Positions 1 through 6,290 of a stretch of 6,342 bases of DNA are shown in pieces; the first letter of the stretch is position 1; every line of letters begins with the position of its first letter. The stretch is from Pseudomonadota bacterium (GTDB taxonomy: Bacteria > Pseudomonadota > Alphaproteobacteria > Rhizobiales > Kaistiaceae): assembly GCA_023433185.1 (NCBI GenBank), contig JAEZEN010000439.1:1-6342 (forward strand). The letters are read 5' to 3'. A program made the translations under genes and the position numbers. Under the pieces are notes generated by a model that saw only the letters and a list, made by a program, of their open reading frames with translations, ran no database searches and was not told the origin of the DNA.

Positions 1-470
1 GAGAAGCAGTGGAGGACGGCGGGGAAGGCGCCCTGCCCGGCTTCCGCCTCGAGGATCGCCGCCATGTCGGCGTCGGCGTCACGGGCGTGGATGACGAGCG
101 GCAACTGCGTCTCCCGCGCCGCCGCGATATGACGGAGGAACGAGGCCCGCTGCGCCTCGCGGGGCGAGGAATCGTAGCGATAGTCCAGCCCGGCTTCGCC
201 GATCGCCACGACCTTCGGATCGTCCGACAGCCGGACGAGGTCGGCGGTCGTGACGTCGGGCTCCTCGGCGGCATTGTGCGGATGGGTGCCCACGGAGCAC
301 CAGACATCGGCATAGCGCCCGACCATGGCGCGGAGCGCGGGGAAACGCGCCACTCGGGTCGCGATGCTGACCATCGTGGCGACGCCCGCGGCCCGCGCGC
401 GCTCGACGACCGCATCCCGGTCCTCCTCGAAGTCCGGGAAATCGAGGTGGCAGTGGCTGTCGACGAGCAT
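1..470 (-). CDS. tatD: TatD-family metal-dependent hydrolase / 3'-5' DNase, N-terminal part (cut by window edge)
   Basis: This is the N-terminal 156 residues of a TatD-type hydrolase of the amidohydrolase (TIM-barrel) superfamily. Members are cytoplasmic, divalent-metal-dependent 3'-5' exonucleases linked to DNA repair and turnover. Visible signatures in order are the metal-binding HxH at His6/His8 (SHCHLD), the GTHPHNA block at 61-67, the GEAGLD block with metal ligand Glu92, the PLVIHARDA strand with His128, and VLHCF with His154 at the very edge. The last metal-ligand Asp (usually in a TDSP-like motif) and roughly 100 further residues lie outside the window, as family proteins are about 260 residues. 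The ATG at 470 is chosen because the HxH motif follows at the usual distance and a GGAGG lies 10 bases upstream. The gene starts 17 bases after the metG stop, the usual alphaproteobacterial metG-tatD order. An MBL-fold hydrolase often follows in this group, but that cannot be seen here. Confidence 0.95.
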   Translation of the reverse strand, partial: MLVDSHCHLDFPDFEEDRDAVVERARAAGVATMVSIATRVARFPALRAMVGRYADVWCSVGTHPHNAAEEPDVTTADLVRLSDDPKVVAIGEAGLDYRYDSSPREAQRASFLRHIAAARETQLPLVIHARDADADMAAILEAEAGQGAFPAVLHCF

Positions 471-480
471 CCTTCCGGGG

Positions 481-485
481 CCTCC
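481..485 (-). promoter_or_regulatory. Shine-Dalgarno sequence of tatD
   Basis: On the minus strand this reads GGAGG, 10 bases before the tatD ATG, inside the 17-base metG-tatD gap. It is the clearest ribosome binding site in the window and supports the chosen start. A second purine run, GGAAGG, directly abuts the ATG and is too close to serve. Confidence 0.6.
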
Positions 486-487
486 GC

Positions 488-2050
488 TCAGCCGGAGTCC
501 GTCTCGCCGGCGGCCTCCTCGACGTAGCGCGGGAAGACCGGCTGCGGCGGCGGAAGCCGGCTGTTCCCGGCAAGGCGCCCGGCGGCCCCGAGAGCGGCGA
601 AACTGCGCGCCGCGGCCGGCACGCCGAGACTGTCGAGGAGCTTGGCGCCCGAGCCCGGCATCACCGGCTGGACGAGGATCGCCACCTGCCGGAGAACCTC
701 GGCGGTCACGTGGAGAACGGTACCGAAGCGTTCCGGATCGCTCTTGCGGAGCGTCCAGGGCGCGGCGGCGGCGAAGTAGCGGTTGGCTTCGGCCACGACC
801 GCCCAGATCGCGTTGAGCGCCTGGTGGATCTGCTGCCCGGCGAACGCCGCACGGCACTGGTCGAGAAGCCCGTCGGCGCGGCCGAGAATGTCCTGGTCCT
901 CGGGCGCCAGCGTGCCGGGGGCCGGCAGGATACCGTCGCAGTTCTTGGCGATCATCGACAGCGAGCGCTGGGCGAGGTTGCCGAGATCGTTGGCGAGGTC
1001 GGCATTGATGCGCTGGACGATGGCCTCGTGGCTGTAGTGGCCATCCTGCCCGAACGGCACCTCCCGGAGGAAGAAGTAGCGGACCGCGTCCAGGCCGTAG
1101 GCCCGGATCAGGTCGAACGGGTCGATGACGTTGCCGACCGACTTCGACATCTTCTCCCCGCGGTTGAACACGAACCCGTGGGCGAAGATGCGCTTCGGCA
1201 GCGGCAGCCGGGCGGACATCAGGAACGCGGGCCAGTAGACCGCATGGAAGCGTATGATGTCCTTCCCGATGACGTGCAGATCGGCCGGCCAGTAGCGGTC
1301 GAACCGGGCGGCATCGTCGGGGAAGCCGACGCCGGTGATGTAGTTGGTGAGGGCGTCGACCCACACATACATGACGTGGCTCGGGTCGTCGGGAACGCGG
1401 ATGCCCCAGTCGAAGGTGGTCCGCGAGATCGAGAGGTCCCGGAGGCCGCCCCGGACGAAGCTGACCACCTCGTTCCGGCGTTCGTCGGGACCGATGAAGT
1501 CCGGGTTCGCGTCGTAGTGGGCGAGCAGACGCTCCTGGTATGCCGACAGGCGGAAGAAATAGGTCGACTCCTCCACCCATTCGACCGGCGTGCCCTGCGG
1601 CCCGTAGCGAACGCCGTCGGCGCGAAGCTCCGTCTCGGACTCAGCGTAATAGGCCTCGTCGCGAACCGAGTACCAGCCCGAGTAGCTGTCCTTGTAGATG
1701 TCGCCGCTCGCCGCCATCCGGCGCCAGATCTCCTCGCACGACCGGTAGTGTCGCGGTTCGGTGGTCCGGATGAAGTCGTCGTTCGAGCACCCGAGCGCCT
1801 GCGCCATGTCCCTGAACAGCGCCGCGTTCCGGTCGGCGAGCGCGAGCGGCGTCAGGCCCGCGCGCTCGGCGGCCTGCTTCATCTTGATGCCGTGCTCGTC
1901 GGTCCCGGTCAGGAAGTAGACGTCGGCGCCGTCGAGGCGGTGGAACCGCGCGATCGCGTCGGTTGCCATGTCCTCGTAGGCGTGGCCGATATGCGGTGTG
2001 CCATTGGGATAGGAAATCGCTGTGGTGACGTAGAATTTTCGGGCGGTCAT
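488..2050 (-). CDS. metG: Methionyl-tRNA synthetase (MetRS, zinc-less short form)
   Basis: This class I aminoacyl-tRNA synthetase charges tRNA-Met with methionine in the cytoplasm, for both initiation and elongation. The 520-residue protein appears complete. It has the HIGH signature at 20-23 after [12 protein letters not shown], the LTGTDEHG block at 47-54, the [10 protein letters not shown] block at 228-237, [18 protein letters not shown] at 259-276, and KMSKS at 300-304. The helical anticodon-binding domain shows NLxxR (Asn358, Arg362) and a PW pair (Trp432), matching the anticodon-recognition residues known in the E. coli enzyme. The connective-peptide region around 125-160 has no CxxC pairs, so it should bind no structural zinc. 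The protein ends at the core fold with no C-terminal Trbp111/EMAP-like tRNA-binding domain. Both traits fit alphaproteobacterial MetRS of about 515 residues. The ATG start puts HIGH at the normal distance from the N-terminus, although no good Shine-Dalgarno precedes it. It lies 69 bases after holB and 17 before tatD. Confidence 0.98.
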   Translation of the reverse strand: MTARKFYVTTAISYPNGTPHIGHAYEDMATDAIARFHRLDGADVYFLTGTDEHGIKMKQAAERAGLTPLALADRNAALFRDMAQALGCSNDDFIRTTEPRHYRSCEEIWRRMAASGDIYKDSYSGWYSVRDEAYYAESETELRADGVRYGPQGTPVEWVEESTYFFRLSAYQERLLAHYDANPDFIGPDERRNEVVSFVRGGLRDLSISRTTFDWGIRVPDDPSHVMYVWVDALTNYITGVGFPDDAARFDRYWPADLHVIGKDIIRFHAVYWPAFLMSARLPLPKRIFAHGFVFNRGEKMSKSVGNVIDPFDLIRAYGLDAVRYFFLREVPFGQDGHYSHEAIVQRINADLANDLGNLAQRSLSMIAKNCDGILPAPGTLAPEDQDILGRADGLLDQCRAAFAGQQIHQALNAIWAVVAEANRYFAAAAPWTLRKSDPERFGTVLHVTAEVLRQVAILVQPVMPGSGAKLLDSLGVPAAARSFAALGAAGRLAGNSRLPPPQPVFPRYVEEAAGETDSG

Positions 2051-2092
2051 CGTCGTCTCGCCGGTCGGTCGTCCTGAGCGCAGGTCACGGTG

Positions 2093-2109
2093 CGGCCGCG
2101 TTGCGGCCG
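2093..2109 (-). other. GC hairpin in the holB-metG spacer
   Basis: On the transcribed (minus) strand the sequence reads CGGCCGC AAC GCGGCCG, a perfect 7-bp all-G/C stem with a 3-base loop, in the 69-base gap between the holB stop and the metG start. No T-run follows, so it is not a canonical intrinsic terminator. It could be an mRNA-stabilising or attenuating structure, or chance in GC-rich DNA. The outer flanking bases do not pair. Confidence 0.45.
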
Positions 2110-2119
2110 GTCGGCATCG

Positions 2120-3202
2120 TCACATTCGTGCGGCGCGGGCGAGCGACATGAGGATCGAGAGCACGACCTGCTTGCGGTCAAGATTGAGGTCCTCGGCTGC
2201 CGTCGAGGATTGCGCGACCTTGTCCCACACCTCCGCCCATCTGGCAAGCGGGACGGCCCGGACCGCCGGCCCCGGCTGGGCCTCCGCGGCCGGCTCGTCC
2301 TCGCCACGAACCCGCCGCGCCAGCCAGGAACGGACAATGTCGAGAAACCCGTAATAGGCGTCGTCCGCGTTGCGCCCGGAAACCCGATCGGCCACGGCGT
2401 GCATCGCGGTCACATCGCTGTCGCCATTGCCCGCGGCAAAGCGCGCGAAGGCCCGGTAGCGGTCGATTCCGTCCTCTGACAGGAGAAGGATGGCCCGTCG
2501 GAGGCTTCCTTCGGCAAGGATCGCCGCAAGCCGGATGTCCTCCTCGCCGGCGTCGATGCTGCCGTTGCCGGCGATGGCCGCCGCAATCGCCTCGGCCGTG
2601 AGCGGTGCCAGATCGAACCTCCGGCAGCGGGAGCGGATGGTCGGCAGGAGTCGGCCGGGCGTATGGCTGAGGACGAGGAACAGCGATCGGGCCGGGGGCT
2701 CCTCGAGCACCTTGAGGAGCGCGTTTGCGGCGCTCGCATTCATCTCGTCGGCCGGGTCGACGACGGCGATCCGCCAGCCCCCTTCCCCGCCGGTCGAGCC
2801 GAAGAAGCCGACGGTCCGGCGTACCACGTCGACCGGGAGTTCGGTCTTGTAGCGCTTGGCGCGCTCGTCCCACGGACGCTCCATGGTCAGGAGGTTGGCA
2901 TGGGCGCGCCCGGCGACGCGGCGAAAGGCCGGCCCGTCCGCGGCTACGGAGAGGTCGGTGGCGGCCCGCACCGGCGCCGACGACGGATCGGGATGGGCCA
3001 GCGCGAAGCGGGCGAAGCGGTAGGCCAGCGTCGCCTTGCCGATGCCCTTCGGCCCGCCGAGAAGCCAGGCGTGGTGCATCCGGCCGCCGCGATAGGCGTC
3101 GAGAAGCGCCGTCTCGGCCTCCGGCGCGCCGTGCCACAGCGGCTGCGCCTCGGGCGGAAGCCAGCCGTCCAGGAGGTCGAGGCGCGGGATGTCGTCGGCC
3201 AT
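2120..3202 (-). CDS. holB: DNA polymerase III subunit delta' (clamp loader)
   Basis: The delta' subunit of the DnaX clamp-loader complex, which places the beta sliding clamp on primed DNA. The 360-residue protein shows the AAA+ fold: a P-loop-like GGPKGIGKATLA at 49-60, a Walker-B-like VVDPADEMN at 147-155, NALLKVLEEPP at 160-170, and the SRC arginine-finger motif at 191-193 that acts in trans on a neighbouring ATP site. The last P-loop residue is Ala57 where an ATPase would have Ser/Thr, in line with delta' being a non-hydrolysing subunit. No cysteine lies in residues 60-110, so the four-Cys zinc module of E. coli delta' is absent. The C-terminal third (about 220-360) fits the helical collar domain. 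The open frame continues upstream through tmk, but residue 1 at 3202 is chosen because homology begins just after it and its ATG overlaps the tmk stop. No Shine-Dalgarno is visible, so translational coupling to tmk is likely. Confidence 0.96.
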   Translation of the reverse strand: MADDIPRLDLLDGWLPPEAQPLWHGAPEAETALLDAYRGGRMHHAWLLGGPKGIGKATLAYRFARFALAHPDPSSAPVRAATDLSVAADGPAFRRVAGRAHANLLTMERPWDERAKRYKTELPVDVVRRTVGFFGSTGGEGGWRIAVVDPADEMNASAANALLKVLEEPPARSLFLVLSHTPGRLLPTIRSRCRRFDLAPLTAEAIAAAIAGNGSIDAGEEDIRLAAILAEGSLRRAILLLSEDGIDRYRAFARFAAGNGDSDVTAMHAVADRVSGRNADDAYYGFLDIVRSWLARRVRGEDEPAAEAQPGPAVRAVPLARWAEVWDKVAQSSTAAEDLNLDRKQVVLSILMSLARAARM

Positions 3203-3204
3203 CA
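3200..3204 (-). promoter_or_regulatory. tmk-holB stop/start overlap (TGATG)
   Basis: On the minus strand the tmk stop TGA and the holB start ATG share one A. The 20 bases upstream contain no Shine-Dalgarno-like purine run, so holB is probably translated by ribosomes terminating on tmk. This couples output of the two replication proteins. Confidence 0.7.
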
Positions 3205-3849
3205 GGCGGCGGCGCGAAACAGGCGCGCGGTCACCGAGCGCCAGATCTCGTCGGCGACCTCCTTCTCGCCGCGGCTCGCGTCGACCACGAGGCAGCGTGC
3301 CGGATCCGCGGCGGCGATGGCGAGGAAGGCCTCGCGGCGGCGGGCATGACGCTCGACCAGGTTGCTGTCGAAGCGGTCGGGTCCGGTGCCCGTCTCCGAC
3401 TGGCGCGCCTTGACGCGGCGGAGGCCGATCTCGGGGGCGATGTCGAGGATGATGGTCAGGTCGGGCCGCGTGTTGCCGACGGCGATCCGCTCGAGCGCCT
3501 CGAGCGCCGCCGGTGCGACGCCGCCCTCCGCCCCCTGGTAGACACGGGTCGAGTCGGCGAAGCGGTCGCAGAGCACCCAGGCGTTGGAGGCGAGCGCGGG
3601 CCGGATCACGGTCTCGACATGATCGGCGCGCGCCGCGGCGAACAGCAGAGCCTCGGCGTCCGCTCCCATGGCCTCCGCCTCGCCGCCGAGGATGAAGCCG
3701 CGGATCGCCTCCGCCGCCGGCGTGCCGCCCGGCTCGCGGGTCACCACGATGCGGATGCCACACTCGACGAGATGGGCGCCGAGACGCTGGATCTGGGTGG
3801 ACTTGCCAGCCCCCTCCCCGCCTTCGAACGTGATGAACTTGCCGGCCAT
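3202..3849 (-). CDS. tmk: Thymidylate kinase (dTMP kinase)
   Basis: This cytoplasmic kinase phosphorylates dTMP to dTDP with ATP, the last specific step of dTTP synthesis. The 215-residue length is usual for the family. Motifs are the P-loop GGEGAGKST at 10-18, the substrate-binding REPGGT at 38-43, and the DRF motif at 95-97 followed by ADSTRVYQG. The LID region at about 144-163 carries the basic residues Arg144, Arg145, Lys147 and Arg149, and the P-loop has no arginine. This is the E. coli-like type II arrangement, where the catalytic basic residue sits in the LID. The ATG is the natural family start, only four residues before the FITFEG strand. Upstream there is just a weak GGCGGG that overlaps the end of the preceding gene about 13 bases away. 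It starts 18 bases after the carboxypeptidase stop and shares one base with holB, the adjacent replication gene. A same-strand open frame overlapping all of tmk is the upstream extension of holB and is not coding. Confidence 0.98.
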   Translation of the reverse strand: MAGKFITFEGGEGAGKSTQIQRLGAHLVECGIRIVVTREPGGTPAAEAIRGFILGGEAEAMGADAEALLFAAARADHVETVIRPALASNAWVLCDRFADSTRVYQGAEGGVAPAALEALERIAVGNTRPDLTIILDIAPEIGLRRVKARQSETGTGPDRFDSNLVERHARRREAFLAIAAADPARCLVVDASRGEKEVADEIWRSVTARLFRAAA

Positions 3850-3867
3850 GGCGAGGATATAGCCCGC

Positions 3868-5040
3868 CTACCACCAGCCGAGAAGGAGTTCCTGAAGACC
3901 GTCGAGAGCCCGGCGCGACAGCGGCCCCACCGGGACGTCCGCCGCCGTATAGACCGGCGCCTCCATGGTCATGCCGTCGCTGGTGTTGATGCGCACGATC
4001 CCCGCGACGCGGCCCGCCGAGACCGGGGCGGCCAGCGGCCCGTCATAGACGACCTCGGCGCGGAGCGTGACACGGTTCTGCAGCGGCATCAGGAACTCGA
4101 CCGGTTCGCGCGCGACAAGCCCGACCCGCGCCTGCGCCCCGTTGAACACCCGCGCCTCGGCGATGACGTCGCCGGCATCGAAGAGCTGGACGCGCTCGAA
4201 CTCGTTGAAGCCCCACTCGAAGAGCTTGCGGACCTCGTCGTTGCGGAGTTTCTCGGTCTCGGCGCCGTTGACTACCAGGATCAGCCGCTGGCCGTTCCGC
4301 ACCGCCGTTCCGGCGAGCCCGAATCCCGACTCCGGGGTCGAGCCCGTCGTCAGCCCGTCGGAGCCCGAAACGAGGGAGAGCAGCGGGTTGCGGTTGAGCT
4401 GCCGGATCTTGTTCCAGGTGAACTCAGGTTCCGAATAGATGGTGTAATACTCGGGAAACTCGCGGATCACATAGGCGGTGAGCCTGGCGAGGTCGCGGAC
4501 CGAGGCATACTGCCCGGGGTCGGCATAGCCCGTCGGATTGGTGAATCGCGTGTTCTCCAGTCCGATCCGCTCGGCCTCGCGGTTCATCAACACGGCGAAC
4601 GCGTCCTGCGAGCCGGCCAGGCCCTCCGCAAGAACGATGCATCCGTCGTTGGCGGACTGGACGATGACCCCGCGGATGAGATCCTCGACGCGGATGCTCG
4701 AGCCGAGGGCCGCGAACATGGTGGTGCCGCGCGACGGTGCACCGCCCGTGCGCCAAGCGTCTTCGCTGACGACGAACTCCTGATCGAGGGTCAAGGTGCC
4801 ACTGCGCAGGGCGCTGAAGACCACCGCCATGGTCATGATCTTGGCCATGCTCGCCGGCGGGGCCCGCTCGTCGGCATTCTTCTCGAAGAGCACCGTGCCG
4901 GTGCCGACGTCGATGAGAATCGCCTGGGGGATCCTGGTCTCGTAGCGACCCGAGTCCTGGGCGAAACCGGGGGCAACGGCCAGCAGCAGAACGGCCAGGA
5001 CCAGCGACCAGAGGCGGCTATCGGCGGAAAATCGAATCAT
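3868..5040 (-). CDS. D-alanyl-D-alanine carboxypeptidase family protein (low-MW PBP, S11 type) with altered KTG box
   Basis: A periplasmic low-molecular-weight penicillin-binding protein of the PBP5/PBP6 (DacA/DacC) family, whose members remove the terminal D-Ala from peptidoglycan pentapeptides. The 390-residue protein begins with a signal peptide: a short N-region, a hydrophobic run at about 11-23, and a likely cleavage after Ala27 (GFA). The peptidase domain follows, with SxxK as Ser64-Met-Ala-Lys67 in PPASMAKIMT and SxN as Ser129-Ala-Asn131. The third catalytic box, normally Lys-Thr-Gly, reads Thr231-Thr232-Gly233 (DGLTTGST), encoded ACG ACG GGC. Residues about 281-371 fit the PBP5 C-terminal beta domain, and the last 17 residues could form the amphipathic membrane-anchoring helix. 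The ATG at 5040 is the first possible start, since an in-frame TGA lies 39 bases upstream. No clear Shine-Dalgarno is present. The gene sits 76 bases after rlpA, another peptidoglycan enzyme. Family membership is certain, but carboxypeptidase activity is doubtful given the lost lysine. Confidence 0.95.
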   Translation of the reverse strand: MIRFSADSRLWSLVLAVLLLAVAPGFAQDSGRYETRIPQAILIDVGTGTVLFEKNADERAPPASMAKIMTMAVVFSALRSGTLTLDQEFVVSEDAWRTGGAPSRGTTMFAALGSSIRVEDLIRGVIVQSANDGCIVLAEGLAGSQDAFAVLMNREAERIGLENTRFTNPTGYADPGQYASVRDLARLTAYVIREFPEYYTIYSEPEFTWNKIRQLNRNPLLSLVSGSDGLTTGSTPESGFGLAGTAVRNGQRLILVVNGAETEKLRNDEVRKLFEWGFNEFERVQLFDAGDVIAEARVFNGAQARVGLVAREPVEFLMPLQNRVTLRAEVVYDGPLAAPVSAGRVAGIVRINTSDGMTMEAPVYTAADVPVGPLSRRALDGLQELLLGWW

Positions 5041-5116
5041 GGCGATCGGCCTGCGTGAACCTACGCGGCCAGTCTCTCAGGAGATGATGGCAGCAATCGT
5101 GCCGTTCGGCCCATGC

Positions 5117-6277
5117 TCAGTCGGCAGAGCGGACCACGAAAGCGCCGCCGAGGCCGAGCGCGCTCGCGGCATCGATCACCGCCCCCGGATCGACCGAGGC
5201 GTCGACGACCTTCACCCGCACGACGTGGAGCGTCCGCCCATCTCGGCTGTCGGCCGAGATCACCGGTTCGCCGAGCGACGAGAGGGCGCTGGCGACGCGC
5301 TTGGCGTTGGAGATGTCGGCAAACGATCCCACTTGTACCGCCCTCGGAGCAGGCAGGGCCCGCTGCGGCTGTGCGACCGCGTCGAAGGACGCGTTCTTCG
5401 CCAGCGCATTGGCGGCGACCTGGGCCCGCGTGAAGACCTGGACGTCGGCTTCGGCGTAGGAAGAGGCGAAGCCCGTGTCGAGGATCAGCGGCGCGAGGGG
5501 ATCGAGGGGCGGCGTGGCCTCGTGGCCGGCACCGAAGGCCAGCGTCTCGTCGGCAACGCTGAAGTCGATGGCCGGACGCGACTTGGTGCCGCCGAACAGC
5601 GGCCGCCGCGGTGCGTCATTCGAGGCGACCATGACCTCCCGGCCACCCAGCATCGCCGGCCCGTCGCCCGGCCCGCGATAGGAGGCGACCAGCATCTTGC
5701 TGTCCTTGCCGTCGAGCTGTGCGGGGCCGATATAGTCGACCTGCACCTTGGCGGTGCCCGCGCGCTTGAAGTCCAGCATCGATGCGGTCTGCGCCGAGAC
5801 GTCGATGACGCGATTGTGGGTGAACGGCCCGCGGTCGTTCACCCGGACCACAACAGAGCGGCCGTTGCCGAGATTGGTGACGCGGGCATAGCTCGGCAGC
5901 GGCAGCGTCGGATGGGCCGCCGACAGGTCGCCCATGTCGTAGACTTCGCCATTCGCCGTCTTGCGGCCGTGGAAGTTGGCGCCATACCAGGAAGCGGTTC
6001 CCGAGGCCGTATAGCCTTCGGGATTGTCCTGCGGAACGTAGGTCCTGCCTGCGATCCGGTAAGGCTTGCCCACCATGTAGCGGCCGCCGCCATCGGGTAC
6101 CTTCTTGGTGCCGGAGACGACGCGCGGGCTCGACTTGCCGTACTCGGCCTCGCTGAACTTGGGGGAGAGTTCCTCCGTCGCGGACCAGGCGGCGAGAGCG
6201 CCGCCGACACCGACGAGGCAGAGGACGCGAAGCGTCCGCACCGAGAGCATCCGGCGACCGGGACGACGGGTCAGCAT
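5117..6277 (-). CDS. rlpA: RlpA-family septal ring lytic transglycosylase, DPBB plus SPOR domains, lipobox Cys replaced
   Basis: RlpA proteins act in the periplasm at the division site, cleaving stem-peptide-free glycan strands. The SPOR domain recruits them to such denuded glycan. In this 386-residue protein the N-terminus has a basic run then a hydrophobic segment (about 17-30). An RVVSGTKKVPDGGGRYMVGKPY block at 52-73 precedes the double-psi beta-barrel at about 90-183. The barrel contains GTASWYG at 93-99, FHGRKTANGEVYD at 102-114, AAHPTLPLPSYARV at 120-133 and NDRGPF at 147-152. Conserved acidic and His residues (Glu111, His122, Asp148) are intact, so the catalytic domain looks functional. 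A linker of about 115 residues leads to the C-terminal SPOR domain at about 311-384 (AVQVGSFADISNAKRVA...). Where the lipobox cysteine is expected (LAA-C-S), the sequence has Trp31 (TGG), so it may be a soluble or signal-anchored protein. The ATG at 6277 is the only usable early start, as a TGA precedes it in frame with no other start between. An internal Met10 is an alternative. Confidence 0.96.
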   Translation of the reverse strand: MLTRRPGRRMLSVRTLRVLCLVGVGGALAAWSATEELSPKFSEAEYGKSSPRVVSGTKKVPDGGGRYMVGKPYRIAGRTYVPQDNPEGYTASGTASWYGANFHGRKTANGEVYDMGDLSAAHPTLPLPSYARVTNLGNGRSVVVRVNDRGPFTHNRVIDVSAQTASMLDFKRAGTAKVQVDYIGPAQLDGKDSKMLVASYRGPGDGPAMLGGREVMVASNDAPRRPLFGGTKSRPAIDFSVADETLAFGAGHEATPPLDPLAPLILDTGFASSYAEADVQVFTRAQVAANALAKNASFDAVAQPQRALPAPRAVQVGSFADISNAKRVASALSSLGEPVISADSRDGRTLHVVRVKVVDASVDPGAVIDAASALGLGGAFVVRSAD

Positions 6278-6284
6278 GCGCGAG

Positions 6285-6290
6285 CCACCC
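6285..6290 (-). promoter_or_regulatory. Shine-Dalgarno-like sequence of rlpA
   Basis: On the minus strand this is GGGTGG, seven bases before the rlpA ATG, differing by one base from a strong GGGAGG site. It favours the first ATG over the internal Met10. The remaining leader up to the window edge (6291-6342) shows no convincing promoter. Confidence 0.45.

Noticed and set aside
85..100. Short GCGTC/GGCGTC repetition in tatD
   Set aside because: It simply encodes an Asp-Ala-Asp-Ala-Asp run after the conserved IHARDA motif and is not a separate repeat element.
710..2077. A 455-codon plus-strand frame antisense to metG
   Set aside because: It mirrors an unambiguous metG, shows no domain motif, and has the composition of a codon-bias shadow.
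2060..2114. Direct repeat GCCGGTCGG at 2060-2068 and 2106-2114 as an operator
   Set aside because: It is nine G/C-heavy bases in two copies with no dyad symmetry, the second copy overlaps the hairpin, and this is easily expected by chance at this GC content.
3203..3874. In-frame upstream extension of holB through all of tmk (would make a 584-residue protein)
   Set aside because: The extension is an Arg/Gly/Pro-rich frame-shifted reading of tmk. delta' homology begins only at the Met at 3202, which overlaps the tmk stop.
2725..5058. A 777-codon open frame on the plus strand, antisense to holB, tmk and the carboxypeptidase gene
   Set aside because: It runs across three well-supported minus-strand genes, its product is a low-complexity Arg/Ala/Gly/Asp-rich sequence with no recognisable domain, and long antisense frames are expected where third codon positions are mostly G/C.
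5041..5116. Terminator or promoter in the 76-base rlpA-dac gap
   Set aside because: Only 4-bp inverted repeats are present (GCCG-AA-CGGC and TCTC-CTGA-GAGA), with no T-run and no recognisable -35/-10 pair.
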